Part shown: positions 25,049-34,091 of the stretch, in pieces
Numbering within the stretch: the first letter of the stretch is position 1
How the letters are laid out: each line of letters begins with the position of its first letter
NCBI GenBank assembly: GCA_963696655.1
Contig: CAVOLB010000123.1
Coordinates: 1-64,000, forward strand
DNA length: 64,000 nt
Direction: 5' to 3'
Source of the DNA: Hypericibacter sp963696655
Lineage (GTDB): Bacteria; Pseudomonadota; Alphaproteobacteria; Dongiales; Dongiaceae
Notes under the pieces: generated by a model
What the model was told of the DNA's origin: nothing
The model's database searches: none
The model's input: only the letters and a program-made list of their open reading frames with translations
Program-made: the position numbers and the translations under genes

Positions 25049-25909
25049 TCAAACGCCGCAATCAGTGCTTTTGCCGGACAGGTAATCCCCCGGCCATGCC
25101 GTATCGAAGAGGCTGAGAGTGAGCTTTTGCGTGGCTCGGCGTGGCAGCCCATAGACTTGGCCGAGCCGGTGTGGCGGCTCGTGGCCAGGAGGCAATCCAT
25201 TGATTTCTATGGCTTCCCCTCGCGTTATGCCCGCGCTGGCCAATCGGGCCAGGGTCGCCTCGGGATGCGTCGAGCGCAGACAGACGAACATCGCGCCGGC
25301 CTTGCTCTTCGCGTACTGGGCGCCGAAGGGGCCCTGATCGGACCAGGGGCGGCTAAGCTCCACATAGGCGCCCTCGAACAGCAGGAAGGCGCTCGTCGTC
25401 ATGAAGTCCGGGAAACGCCACTGCCCCAGCTCGGCCGACGCCTCCGAGCCCGAGTGGGCCTTGATTTCGGCTAGGGCCGGGTCGAGGTCGCCGACCACAA
25501 AGGCGATGTGGTCGAGGTCCAGGTCCTGCTCGGAAACGCGGACCTCGAGCGCCGGCGCATGGCCACCGAGCAGAAGGAGGCCGCTTTCGGGAAGCCCGAT
25601 CAGGCCGAGCATGGCGAGAGGCCCCGAACCGCAGAGCGGCGGACCGCCGGCCACCAACCCCTCCGCCGGCCCGAACGCCACGAAGCCTGGACCTCGGGTC
25701 TTCAGAAAATCCGCAACCGGGTTCCCGTCCTCGCGCGGCTCGACGACGAGCAGATCGCCGCTCGCGAAGGCATAGAGCGCTGCAACGAGCGGGCCTTCCC
25801 GCGTGGACCAAGCGCTCGCCACATCCAGCCCTTGCCGCATGAAATCGGCGAAGGGATCGAGCGCCTCGACCGCCGCCAGAATCCGCAATCGCGGAAGTTT
25901 CTGTTTCAT
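25049..25909 (-). CDS. VOC-superfamily (glyoxalase/bleomycin-resistance fold) protein
   Basis: A 286-residue protein with two vicinal-oxygen-chelate-like halves. The second half includes LDLDHIAFVVGDLDPALAEI, a typical VOC strand with its His, and WRFPDFMTTSAFLLFEGAYVELSRP carrying the matching Glu. The first half (LRILAAVEALDPFADFMRQGL) is weaker. Metal-dependent isomerase, dioxygenase or lyase chemistry is possible; the substrate is not identifiable. It lies 21 bp after the enoyl-CoA hydratase and 34 bp before the operator-controlled flavin reductase. Confidence 0.7.
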   Translation of the reverse strand: MKQKLPRLRILAAVEALDPFADFMRQGLDVASAWSTREGPLVAALYAFASGDLLVVEPREDGNPVADFLKTRGPGFVAFGPAEGLVAGGPPLCGSGPLAMLGLIGLPESGLLLLGGHAPALEVRVSEQDLDLDHIAFVVGDLDPALAEIKAHSGSEASAELGQWRFPDFMTTSAFLLFEGAYVELSRPWSDQGPFGAQYAKSKAGAMFVCLRSTHPEATLARLASAGITRGEAIEINGLPPGHEPPHRLGQVYGLPRRATQKLTLSLFDTAWPGDYLSGKSTDCGV

Positions 25910-25930
25910 CGTCCCGCCCGACGGGCGCGC

Positions 25931-26722
25931 CTAGCGGAAGACCGGCTTGCGCTTGCCCAGGAAGGCATTGACCAATTCCCGATGTTCTTCGGTCTCGCCG
26001 AGAACGCTGTTGCCGAGCCGCTCGAGCGTGCGCGAGGTGTCGAGATCCGCGTTGGCGCAAGCCTGCAGAATGATTTTCGACAGACCCACCGACATGGGCG
26101 AGTACTCGCAGATCTCGGCCGCGAAGCTCTTGGCGCGCGTCATCAGCTCCGCGTCCGGAACCAGCTCGGTCGCCAGGCCGTAGCGATCGGCGGTGGCGGA
26201 ATCGACCATGCGTCCGCGCATCACCAGCTCCTTGGCCCGTAGCAGCCCGATCGCCTTGACCAGCCTCGAGCAGCCACCGGAGCCGGGGATGAGCCCGACC
26301 CGCATCTCCGGAAAGCCGAGGCGCGCGCTCTGTGCGACGAGGCGGAAATCGCAGGAGAGAGCGAGCTCGAGACCGCCGCCGGCACAGACGCCGTTGATGG
26401 CAGCGATGACCGGCACCTCGGTCTGCTCGATATCGTCGAGGAAATTATGGATGCCGCGCGCGAGCGTACGGAAATCGCGCGACGTGACCTTCTCTTTGCT
26501 GCGCTCGCGCATCTCGTTCACGTCCTCGCCGGCCGAGAAGGCGCGGCCGGTCCCGGTGATGATCATCACGCGAATCTTGTTGTTGCCCTGGATATAGCGC
26601 ATGAGGTCGCGCATCTCGACCCGCATGGCCTCGTTCCAGGAATTCAGCGTCTCCGGTCTGTTCAAACGCACCGTGAGGGCGCCATCTTCCTCGTCGACGA
26701 CGAGATAGCGATAGCTGGACAT
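25931..26722 (-). CDS. Enoyl-CoA hydratase/isomerase (crotonase family)
   Basis: A 263-residue crotonase. The oxyanion-hole segments are GRAFSAGEDVNEM and NGVCAGGGLELALSCDFRLV, and the catalytic region is FPEMRVGLIPGSGGCSRL. Glu in PEM aligns with one catalytic Glu; the second position is Gly/Ser-rich, so hydration, isomerisation or hydrolysis of an acyl-CoA are all possible. With the CoA ligase in the same cluster it implies a CoA-thioester intermediate. It lies 20 bp downstream of the alpha/beta hydrolase gene. Confidence 0.92.
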   Translation of the reverse strand: MSSYRYLVVDEEDGALTVRLNRPETLNSWNEAMRVEMRDLMRYIQGNNKIRVMIITGTGRAFSAGEDVNEMRERSKEKVTSRDFRTLARGIHNFLDDIEQTEVPVIAAINGVCAGGGLELALSCDFRLVAQSARLGFPEMRVGLIPGSGGCSRLVKAIGLLRAKELVMRGRMVDSATADRYGLATELVPDAELMTRAKSFAAEICEYSPMSVGLSKIILQACANADLDTSRTLERLGNSVLGETEEHRELVNAFLGKRKPVFR

Positions 26723-26742
26723 TTAGTTTCCTTTCGCCGGTC

Positions 26743-27570
26743 CTATCGGATTTTTGTGCTTCTCAGAAAATCGAGGCAGACGCGGTTGAACTCGTCGGCC
26801 ATCTCCCACATCGCGACATGGCTCGAGCGCGGCCCCCGGAAGAAGTGGTAGGCCGAATGCCCGATGGCGGCATGGACCTGCTCGCCATAGCGATAGGGCG
26901 TGTTCATATCGAGTTCGCCCGCGGTGATCAGGGTCGGCACGCGGATGGTGCCGAGGCGATCGAGGGTGTCATGTGTCGCATCGGCATGGAGCTGGCCGCC
27001 GAAACCGGCATCGGAGGCAAGATGGGGATTCTTGATCAGGCAGCGATCGACCATCTCCGCCACCGGCGCCGGCCCGCGGCTGTTGAGATAGTCGGGGCTC
27101 ATGATCAGCGCCTGCCCGAACTTGAAGGCCAGCCGCCGCTCCTTGGCTTTCAGGAAATGCAGCATGGGATCGACGAATGCCTGCCGGAACCAGGCATCCG
27201 TCCGGCCCCAGGTGGCATGGAGCTGGATGCTCAGCACGCGATCGGCGTGGTTGAGCGCCATCTCCTGAGCGATGGCGGATCCCAGCGACATGCCGGCGAT
27301 ATGCGCCCGCTCGATCTTCAGCACATCGAGCAGGGCGGCGATATCGTCGGCCATAATGCGCGCCGAGTAGGCGTTCGGGTCCTCCGGCGCCGAGGTCTGG
27401 CCCGAACCCCGGTGATCGACGGCGATGGTGCGAAACCCCGGGGCGAAGGCCGGCAATTGCAGATGCCAGGCCTCATGGCCGAGGCTCGTGCCCGCGATCA
27501 GCACCAGAGGTTCCCCCCGACCGGTCTCCTCGTAGAACATCGAGATTCCGGTCGACAGAGCCGCCTTCAT
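26743..27570 (-). CDS. Alpha/beta hydrolase (RutD-like position in cluster)
   Basis: A 275-residue alpha/beta hydrolase. The oxyanion region is LIAGTSLGHEAWHLQLPAF, the nucleophile elbow is GMSLGS, the acid is in TAGELDMNTP and the His in SSHVAMWEMAD. This triad and length match small C-C/C-N hydrolases such as RutD and 3-oxoadipate enol-lactonase. It probably cleaves a ring-opened or carbamoyl-type product in the pathway. The gap to the upstream RidA gene is 28 bp. Confidence 0.9.
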   Translation of the reverse strand: MKAALSTGISMFYEETGRGEPLVLIAGTSLGHEAWHLQLPAFAPGFRTIAVDHRGSGQTSAPEDPNAYSARIMADDIAALLDVLKIERAHIAGMSLGSAIAQEMALNHADRVLSIQLHATWGRTDAWFRQAFVDPMLHFLKAKERRLAFKFGQALIMSPDYLNSRGPAPVAEMVDRCLIKNPHLASDAGFGGQLHADATHDTLDRLGTIRVPTLITAGELDMNTPYRYGEQVHAAIGHSAYHFFRGPRSSHVAMWEMADEFNRVCLDFLRSTKIR

Positions 27571-27598
27571 CGGTATTTCTTCCCCGCCTGCGCCCCCA

Positions 27599-28012
27599 TC
27601 ATCCCAACAGCGCCTGCGCCTCGATCTCGACCTTCGCGCCCGGATCGACCAGCTTCGAGATTTCCACCAGCGTCATCGCCGGGAAATGCTTGCCCAGATT
27701 CTTTCCCCAGGCCTCGCCGACCGCAGCACCCGCGGCGTGGAACTCGGCGATGCTGGTGACATAGGCGCGCAGCAGCACGATCTGCTCGGCCTTGCCGCCG
27801 GCGCATTCCACAACCTTGACGACATTGCCCAGCGCAAGGGCGAACTGCTTGCCCATGTCGAGATCGGGCTCGATCGGGAATTTGGCGTTGACCGCCGGCA
27901 ATTGGCCGGCGACGAAGAGCCACTTCTGGCCTTGCGTGGCAACCGCATGCGAATAGCCCCGGCCGCGCGCCCAACCTTCGGGCAGGATGGATTTGATCTG
28001 TGTCTCGCTCAT
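27599..28012 (-). CDS. RidA-family protein (RutC-like position in cluster)
   Basis: A 137-residue single RidA domain: FVAGQLPAVNAKFPIEPDLDMGKQFALALGNVVKVVECAGG, then LLRAYVTSIAEFHA and VEISKLVDPGAKVEIEAQALL. The canonical substrate Arg (PARS context) is Met here (FPAMTLVEI), as in several non-deaminase Rid subfamilies. In the Rut pathway the RidA paralogue RutC acts on a peroxo/amino acrylate intermediate; by position this protein may remove a reactive enamine-type product. Confidence 0.88.
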   Translation of the reverse strand: MSETQIKSILPEGWARGRGYSHAVATQGQKWLFVAGQLPAVNAKFPIEPDLDMGKQFALALGNVVKVVECAGGKAEQIVLLRAYVTSIAEFHAAGAAVGEAWGKNLGKHFPAMTLVEISKLVDPGAKVEIEAQALLG

Positions 28013-28054
28013 CGCTTCTCTCCTCGAGTTGAAAACGTCTGCGTCGAATCCCGG

Positions 28055-29449
28055 CTAGGCGCGGCGACGCCGGTCGAAGATGCGCCGCACCTTCGGCTCC
28101 TTCCCGGCGCCCGTGATCTCGGCGGTGCTGCCCGGCGCCACGAGGGTGAGGTCGAGCGCGCGCAGATTGAGCTTCTGCCCGATCTCGCGTGTCAGCCTTT
28201 CCCTGAGGCCGGAATCGTCCGGGTTGCTGGTCTCGACCCGGATCGCCAGGCGATCGCCGCGCTCGGTGACGACGGCTTCGGCCAGCCATTCCGACAGATG
28301 CGGCGCGGCCCCCAGGATCGCGTTCTCGATCGCCATCGGAAAGATCGTCGTCGCGTTGAGCCGGAGGACATGATCGACGCGGCCCGCCACCGGCATCATG
28401 CGCGCGAGCGTGCGGCCGCATTCGCAAGGCTCTTCCTTGACCGCGATCAGATCTCCGGAGCGGAAACGGATCTTGGGCGAGGTGCGCCAGGCCCAGCTGG
28501 TGATGCACATCTCGCCATATTCGCCGGGCGGGACGGGCTTGCCGTCGGGATCGAGCACCTCGATCTTGCAGGCATCCTCCCAGATATGCATGCCGAGCGC
28601 GCCATACTTGGCGCGGCTCGCCTCGCAATCGATCGAGCTCCAGGTCAGGGTGTCGACGGAGCCGAACAGATCATAGACCTTGGCACCCCAGGCATCCTCG
28701 ATCGCCTTGCGCGTGCCGGGGGAAGCCAGCTCACCCGCCACGATGACGGTGCGGACCTTCCACTGCGAGGGATCGTGGCCCAGCCTCTGGGCCACCTCGG
28801 CGAGATGAAGGATGAAGCTCGCCGTGCCGGTCAGCCCCGTCACGCCGGCGCGGCGGATGAGATCGACCTGCCGCGCGCTTTCGGTCGTGCGGCCGCTGCT
28901 CGCGGGCAACAAGCCGACGCCGGCCCCCTGCCCCGCCCAGGTGCAAGCCCATGCGGCACCCATCGTCGCGTAGGTGAAGGTGATCTGCATCAGGTCTTTC
29001 GGCCCGAGTCCGACCGAGTGGTAGCAGCGGGACATGATGTCCTGGAAGCCGGGAATGTCCTTGTAGGCGACCGGGAACAGGCGCGGCACGCCGGTCGTGC
29101 CGCTGGTGGACAGCATGAAGGCCAGGTTGCCGTCGAGCTCGGAGGAGTAGCAGCTGCCATAGGGCGGATGCGCCTCGATGTTGCGCCGCTGGTCCTCGAC
29201 ATTCCAGGTCGGCAGCTTCTCCAGATCGTCGATCGTCCGGATCTCGCGGATATCGACCTTCTCGCGGCTCCACAGATCGCGATAGAAGGGGACTTCCCTG
29301 AGCGCGTGCCCGACGATGTGCCGAAGCCGCGCCGACTGGATCTCGCGCACGCGATCGCGCGAGGCATGGCTGAGATGGGTTTCCAGCTCCGCGCTGTAAC
29401 GCGGGAAACGGAAGGGCTCGGGGATCAGGAACTCGGGAAGCTTTTCCAT
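28055..29449 (-). CDS. Acyl-CoA ligase, phenylacetate-CoA ligase (PaaK)-like
   Basis: A 464-residue adenylate-forming enzyme of the PaaK branch. The P-loop is MLSTSGTTGVPRLFPV, followed by LFGSVDTLTWSSIDCEA (aromatic-acid ligase A5 region), then IRFRSGDLIAVKEEPCECGRTL, which carries the PaaK-type Cys pair, and the C-terminal GRVDHVLRLNATTIFPMAIENAI. It would activate a carboxylic acid, likely aromatic or ring-derived, to its CoA thioester using ATP. It lies 18 bp downstream of the transporter ATPase gene, so import and activation are linked. Confidence 0.9.
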   Translation of the reverse strand: MEKLPEFLIPEPFRFPRYSAELETHLSHASRDRVREIQSARLRHIVGHALREVPFYRDLWSREKVDIREIRTIDDLEKLPTWNVEDQRRNIEAHPPYGSCYSSELDGNLAFMLSTSGTTGVPRLFPVAYKDIPGFQDIMSRCYHSVGLGPKDLMQITFTYATMGAAWACTWAGQGAGVGLLPASSGRTTESARQVDLIRRAGVTGLTGTASFILHLAEVAQRLGHDPSQWKVRTVIVAGELASPGTRKAIEDAWGAKVYDLFGSVDTLTWSSIDCEASRAKYGALGMHIWEDACKIEVLDPDGKPVPPGEYGEMCITSWAWRTSPKIRFRSGDLIAVKEEPCECGRTLARMMPVAGRVDHVLRLNATTIFPMAIENAILGAAPHLSEWLAEAVVTERGDRLAIRVETSNPDDSGLRERLTREIGQKLNLRALDLTLVAPGSTAEITGAGKEPKVRRIFDRRRRA

Positions 29450-29467
29450 ATCTATCCTCGTTTGCTC

Positions 29468-30172
29468 TCAACCGCCTACATAGGCAGCGAAAAGCTCTTC
29501 TGACGATGTCCCCTCTGTCTTGAGGCCCGCCGTCACCACGCGCCCTTGCGTGAGGACCATGAACCGGTCCGCCAGCCCGAGCGCGAGCGACGCATTCTGT
29601 TCGACGAGAAGGATGCAGAGTCCCGTACGCTGCAGGGCCTGGAGCGAGGCCAGCAGGGTCTCGATGACGATGGGAGCCAGGCCCATCGAAGGCTCGTCGA
29701 GCAGCAACAGCTTGGGTGTCGTCATCAGCGCGCGACCGATCGCGAGCATCTGCTGCTCGCCCCCGCTCAGGGTCGTCGCGATCTGCTTGCGCCGTTCCAG
29801 CAAGCGGGGGAACAGGTCGTAGACCCGGTTCAGATTGGCGCGGAACCTGGTCTTGTCCGTGACGATGAAGCCGCCCATCAGCAGGTTTTCTTCGACCGTC
29901 AGGCCGGCGAAGATGCGCCGTCCCTCGGGCACATGCGCCATGCCGAGCCTCACGATCTCCGCGGGCGCCCGGCTGGTGATGTCCACGCCGTCGAACGTGA
30001 CCTGCCCCGCCATGGGTCGAAGCAGCCCCGAAATCGTGCGCAGAAGAGTGCTCTTGCCGGCGCCATTGCTGCCGACGACGGTGAGCACCTCGCCGGCTTC
30101 GACGACAAGGTCGACCTCGTGCAGCACGGGCGTGCCGCTATAGCCCGAGGTGAGGCTTCGAACGGTCAGCAT
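29468..30172 (-). CDS. livF: Branched-chain-type ABC transporter ATPase, LivF-like
   Basis: A 234-residue ATPase: Walker A GSNGAGKST, LivF-typical GMAHVPEGRRIFAGLTVEENLLMG, signature TTLSGGEQQMLAIGRAL and Walker B LLLLDEPSMGLAP. The start at 30172 (MLTVRSL) overlaps the end of the LivG-like gene by 35 bp. It belongs to a complete HAAT-type importer (binding protein, LivH, LivM, LivG, LivF). In catabolic clusters such importers often carry aromatic acids or amides rather than branched-chain amino acids. Confidence 0.93.
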   Translation of the reverse strand: MLTVRSLTSGYSGTPVLHEVDLVVEAGEVLTVVGSNGAGKSTLLRTISGLLRPMAGQVTFDGVDITSRAPAEIVRLGMAHVPEGRRIFAGLTVEENLLMGGFIVTDKTRFRANLNRVYDLFPRLLERRKQIATTLSGGEQQMLAIGRALMTTPKLLLLDEPSMGLAPIVIETLLASLQALQRTGLCILLVEQNASLALGLADRFMVLTQGRVVTAGLKTEGTSSEELFAAYVGG

Positions 30173-30944
30173 GCGAATTCCTGGTGCCGAGATAGGCGGA
30201 GATGACGGCCGGGTCGCTGCGAATGGCATCGGGATGTCCGTCCGCGATCTTCTGGCCGTAGTTCAACACTGTCACGTAGTCCGACAACCCGAGGACGAGC
30301 TTCATATTATGCTCGGCCAGGAGGATGGAGGCGCCGAGGGAGCGGATCCGCAGGATGACCTGCGACAGCCGCTCGGTCAGCTCGGGGCCGAGGCCCGCCG
30401 CCGGCTCGTCCAGCAGAAAGATCCTAGGGCGAAAGGCCATGACCTTGGCGAGGTCGAGTAGCTTCTGCTCGCCGTAGGAAAGATCGCCCGCCCGCACATG
30501 GGCCCGTTCCGCCAAGCCGACGCTGGAAAGGCATTCGAAGCACCAGTCCTGGAGCGCCGCATTCTTTCGCGCCACCATGCGCTGGCGAAAGAGCACATTG
30601 ACGAGCTTTCGCCCCGAATGCTCGATCGTGTGGCAACCGACCAGCACGTTCTGCAAGGCCGAGAGATCGCTCAGCACGGCCGGAGACTGGAAGGCGCGGC
30701 CGATGCCCAGGCTCGCACGGCCATGCGCCGGCAATGTCTCAATACGACGCTGCTCGAGCTCGATCGCTCCCGCATTGGGCCGCAGGAAGCCGCTCAGCAT
30801 GTGAATCGTCGTGCTCTTGCCCGAGCCGTTCGGACCGATGAGACCGTGGATCTGATGCGCCTCGACGGCGAAATCTAGCGCCCGCACGGCCTGAACACCA
30901 CCGAAGTTCTTCGTCAGACCCGTCACTCGGAACAAGCTCGCCAT
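30138..30944 (-). CDS. livG: Branched-chain-type ABC transporter ATPase, LivG-like
   Basis: A 268-residue ATPase with Walker A GPNGSGKST, LivG-typical IGRAFQSPAVLSDLSALQNVLVG, signature LSYGEQKLLDLAKVMA and Walker B IFLLDEPAAGLGPE. The C-terminal YGQKIADGHPDAIRSDPAVISAYLG is the family end. Its ATG overlaps the stop of the LivM-like gene (TGATG) and its 3' end overlaps livF, showing tight coupling. Confidence 0.94.
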   Translation of the reverse strand: MASLFRVTGLTKNFGGVQAVRALDFAVEAHQIHGLIGPNGSGKSTTIHMLSGFLRPNAGAIELEQRRIETLPAHGRASLGIGRAFQSPAVLSDLSALQNVLVGCHTIEHSGRKLVNVLFRQRMVARKNAALQDWCFECLSSVGLAERAHVRAGDLSYGEQKLLDLAKVMAFRPRIFLLDEPAAGLGPELTERLSQVILRIRSLGASILLAEHNMKLVLGLSDYVTVLNYGQKIADGHPDAIRSDPAVISAYLGTRNSHADRSKPHLGL

Positions 30945-31981
30945 CACTGCGACTTCCTGGAGTCGGCCAGACGAGCGGCGGCCACCGCTGCTGTCTTTTG
31001 CTCCGGGCGTCGGGCACGACGCGATCTCCAGCCCAGCAACCGCTGGAACATTTCGGGCAGTCCGCCCGGCGCCACGGCGATCACGAACATGATGAGCAGG
31101 CCGTAGATAAGGACCCAGGCTTCGGCGATGACCTTGAGATTCTCCTCGAGGAGGGTGAGGCCGATCGTCGTGAGAACCAGCCCCCAATTGTTCCCCATCC
31201 CGCCGAGCACGACGATGAGGATGTAGAGAAGGGCCGAATGCAGGCTGAAGGATTCGGGCCCCAGAAACTGGATAAGGAAGGCGAACATGACGCCGCCAAC
31301 GCCGGCATAGAGCGCGGCGAGCGTCATCGCGAGGGTCCGATAGAAGATCGGATTGATGCCGAGCGCCCGGGCGCCCCGCTCGTTGTTCTTGATCGCGAGC
31401 ATGGCGAGCCCCAGGCGCGACAACCGGATGCGCTCGGCGACATAGAGGAGCAGCGCCGTCAGCGAAAAATAGAACCAGTAATAGCCAGTGGGAGATTTGA
31501 GCGTCCAACCGCCGACGGAGATGCTTGGAATGGGATAGAGCCCCATCGGCCCGCCCGTCAGATCGCCCATATTGACGATGAAGAGCAGCACGATGATGTG
31601 AAAGCCGATCGTCACCAGCAGCACGTAATGCGTCCGCACCCGGAAGGTCACCAGCCCGAGTGCCATACCGGCGACGCCGGCTATGAGGATGCCCGCGAGC
31701 GCCGCGACCGGGAACGGCAGATCGAGCTGCATCATCAGCAGCGCCGAGCCATAGGCGGCGATCGCGGCGAAGGCCGATTGCGCGATCGAGATCTGGCCGG
31801 AATAGCCCAGCACGATGTTCTGCCCAAGCGCGATCACGACATAGACCATGATCAGCTCGGCCAGCTGCAGCACATAGCGGCTGTCGAAGACCAGAGGCAA
31901 GGGCAAGAGAATCAGAAACAGGATGAAGATTTTGGCCGCGAGCGGGAGTGATGCGAGGAAATCGGCGAAAGACTTTGTCAT
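30944..31981 (-). CDS. livM: Branched-chain-type ABC transporter permease, LivM-like
   Basis: A 345-residue inner-membrane permease with about ten hydrophobic helices. The motif GQNIVLGYSGQISIAQSAFAAIAAYGSALL and the EAA-like LAMLAIKNNERGARALGIN mark it as LivM. The C-terminal tail (RLLGWRSRRARRPEQK...) is positively charged and cytoplasmic. The start codon overlaps the livH stop (ATGA). Confidence 0.94.
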   Translation of the reverse strand: MTKSFADFLASLPLAAKIFILFLILLPLPLVFDSRYVLQLAELIMVYVVIALGQNIVLGYSGQISIAQSAFAAIAAYGSALLMMQLDLPFPVAALAGILIAGVAGMALGLVTFRVRTHYVLLVTIGFHIIVLLFIVNMGDLTGGPMGLYPIPSISVGGWTLKSPTGYYWFYFSLTALLLYVAERIRLSRLGLAMLAIKNNERGARALGINPIFYRTLAMTLAALYAGVGGVMFAFLIQFLGPESFSLHSALLYILIVVLGGMGNNWGLVLTTIGLTLLEENLKVIAEAWVLIYGLLIMFVIAVAPGGLPEMFQRLLGWRSRRARRPEQKTAAVAAARLADSRKSQ

Positions 31982-32847
31982 CGTTCGTCTTCGGTCCCCT
32001 CTTCCCCGAACAACCCGTAGGGGCGGATCAGGAGGATCGCGATCATCAGGCAGAAGGAGATTCCTTCGCGGTAGCTCGCATCGATATAGGTGCCAATCCC
32101 GGTCTCGCTGATACCGAGGATCAATCCCCCGACGATGGCGCCAGGGATGCTGCCCAGGCCACCGCAGATGGCCGCGATGAAGCCCTTGACCCCGAGCGGC
32201 AATCCCATCGTCGCCGTGAGGAAGGTAACCGGCGCGACCAGGACACCCGCAATGGCGCTGACGGAACCGGCGATGAAGAAGCTCAGGCTGTTCATGCGCC
32301 GGACGTCGATGCCCATCAAGAGCGCGGCCTCGCGATCGGCGGCCGTAGCGCGGGTCGCGATACCGAGCCGCGTGCGCCCCAGGAAAAACGTGACGATAGC
32401 GACGACGACCAGGCCGATGAGGAAGATCGCCAGCAGCTCGGGTACGAAACGGACACCCGCGATCTCGACGGCCTCGTTACCGAAAACGGTGGGGAAGGAG
32501 AATCCGCCGCGGCCCCAGATCAACTGGGTGCCATTCTGGATGGCGAAGGAAAAGCCGATGGTCGCCACCACGGCCGGCAGAAGCCCGCGCCGATAGACGG
32601 GAGACAAGGCGACACGCTCGACCAGCGTCATAAGCAGGCCGACCGCGAGGCAGCTCGCGAGAAGCGCCACGATGAAGGGCAGGCCGAGGAGCACATAGAC
32701 GCTGTAGCCGATCATGCCGCCCAGCATGACGATGTCGCCGGCGGCGAAGTTCAGGACTCGCGTCATGCGAAAGACAAGCGAGAAGCCGCAGGCGATGAGT
32801 CCGTAGATCATCCCCATGGATAGGCCGCTGATGATGACTTGGCCCAA
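31978..32847 (-). CDS. livH: Branched-chain-type ABC transporter permease, LivH-like
   Basis: A 289-residue inner-membrane permease. Motifs are GLSMGMIYGLIACGFSLVFRMTRVLNFAAGDIVMLGGMIGY near the N-terminus, IATRATAADREAALLMGIDVRRM (EAA loop) and AAICGGLGSIPGAIVGGLILG near the C-terminus, all typical of LivH. It follows the binding-protein gene after a 94-bp gap and overlaps livM by 4 bp. Confidence 0.94.
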   Translation of the reverse strand: MGQVIISGLSMGMIYGLIACGFSLVFRMTRVLNFAAGDIVMLGGMIGYSVYVLLGLPFIVALLASCLAVGLLMTLVERVALSPVYRRGLLPAVVATIGFSFAIQNGTQLIWGRGGFSFPTVFGNEAVEIAGVRFVPELLAIFLIGLVVVAIVTFFLGRTRLGIATRATAADREAALLMGIDVRRMNSLSFFIAGSVSAIAGVLVAPVTFLTATMGLPLGVKGFIAAICGGLGSIPGAIVGGLILGISETGIGTYIDASYREGISFCLMIAILLIRPYGLFGEEGTEDER

Positions 32848-32941
32848 AGCTCTGCCTCGTCTTATCTGAGACTTTCAAGGTCCGGCAAGATACGAGGCAC
32901 AGCGGCCGCCGCTCGGCCGCGGCCGCTGTGCCCGCATCGGA

Positions 32942-34075
32942 TCAGAGGCGGGTCACGAAGGACGGCTTGCCGTCCTTGATCACGCCGATGACCACCAGCT
33001 TATCGCCAACCCGTTCGCCCTGGGCGTCGAATTTGACGGGTCCGAGCGGGCTTGCCGAAATGTTAGTCGCCCGGAGAGCCGCGGTGAGGGCCTCCTTGGT
33101 GACCGGACCTTTGATCGTCTTCAGCGCTTCGATGACCATCTGGCCCGCGACATAGCCGATCGCATTCACGTCCTTCGGCTCCGCCGTGTATTTGGCCTTG
33201 AAGCTGCTGACAAAGCTCTGCACCGCCGGATCGGGATCGTCGGGCAGGATGATCGACATGAAGTTGAGGCCTTCCGCCGCCGATCCCGCCGCCTGGGCCA
33301 TCTCGGAATTGACGAAGCCCGGAGGCCCGATGATCCGCTCCTTGAGGCCGGCCTGGCTGGCCTGCTTGACCATCAGGCCGAGCTCGACTTCGTAGGCGAT
33401 CATATGGAGCGCGTCGGGATGGGTCTTGTCGGCGTTGAGCAGGAGTCCCGTGAACTCGCGCTCGCCGGGATTGAAGCTCGCCTCGGAGACCACCTTCACG
33501 CCTGCGGCCTCGGCCGCCTTCTTGAAGGTTGCCGCGCCGCTGGCGCCGTAACCGCTGGTGTCGTGGATCACGCCCCAGCTGTTCACGCCGAACTTCTCCT
33601 TGGCCCAGCGGATCATCCGTTCCGCCATGATGCCGTCGGAGATCGTGGCGGCGAAGACATATTCGTCGCCCTTCTGTCCGACGGTGGCGCCGTAGCCGGT
33701 AAAAATATGCGGAATCTGCGCGTCGGCCAGCGTCTTCTGCACCGCCAGCATGCTACCGGTGCAGGCCGGCCCGATGACGAGGACGGCGCTGTCGAGCATC
33801 TTGTTCACTTGGGTGACCGCGTTCTCGGGCGTGCATTCGTCGTCGTCCTCGACGATCTGCAGCTCGTGCCCGTTCACCTTGTTGCCCACCTCTTCGAAGG
33901 CGAGCTTGAGGCCGTCCCGATAGCCCTCGCCATAGAAAGCCACCGGCCCCGAGAAGGGCGAGAGCAGATGGATCGCCACGGTGTCGTCCGCCATCGCAGG
34001 TCCGCCGAACAGGGCAAACGCCGCGGTCGCCAATCCCGCCATCGCGGGCAATGCACGCCTCATCATCTTTTTCAT
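32942..34075 (-). CDS. ABC transporter substrate-binding protein, LivK/amide-urea-like
   Basis: A 377-residue periplasmic binding protein. The signal peptide MKKMMRRALPAMAGLATAAF ends near PAMADD. The mature type-1 periplasmic-binding fold shows VAIHLLSPFSGPVAFYGEGYRDGLKLAFEEVGNKVNG, LVIGPACTGSMLAVQKTLADAQIPHI and GVIHDTSGYGASGAATFKKAAEAAGV. It determines the importer's specificity, but binding-site residues cannot be assigned by eye. It lies between the monooxygenase gene and livH, so substrate capture and first oxidation appear co-regulated. Confidence 0.92.
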   Translation of the reverse strand: MKKMMRRALPAMAGLATAAFALFGGPAMADDTVAIHLLSPFSGPVAFYGEGYRDGLKLAFEEVGNKVNGHELQIVEDDDECTPENAVTQVNKMLDSAVLVIGPACTGSMLAVQKTLADAQIPHIFTGYGATVGQKGDEYVFAATISDGIMAERMIRWAKEKFGVNSWGVIHDTSGYGASGAATFKKAAEAAGVKVVSEASFNPGEREFTGLLLNADKTHPDALHMIAYEVELGLMVKQASQAGLKERIIGPPGFVNSEMAQAAGSAAEGLNFMSIILPDDPDPAVQSFVSSFKAKYTAEPKDVNAIGYVAGQMVIEALKTIKGPVTKEALTAALRATNISASPLGPVKFDAQGERVGDKLVVIGVIKDGKPSFVTRL

Positions 34076-34091
34076 CCTCGTTTCCTCCCCA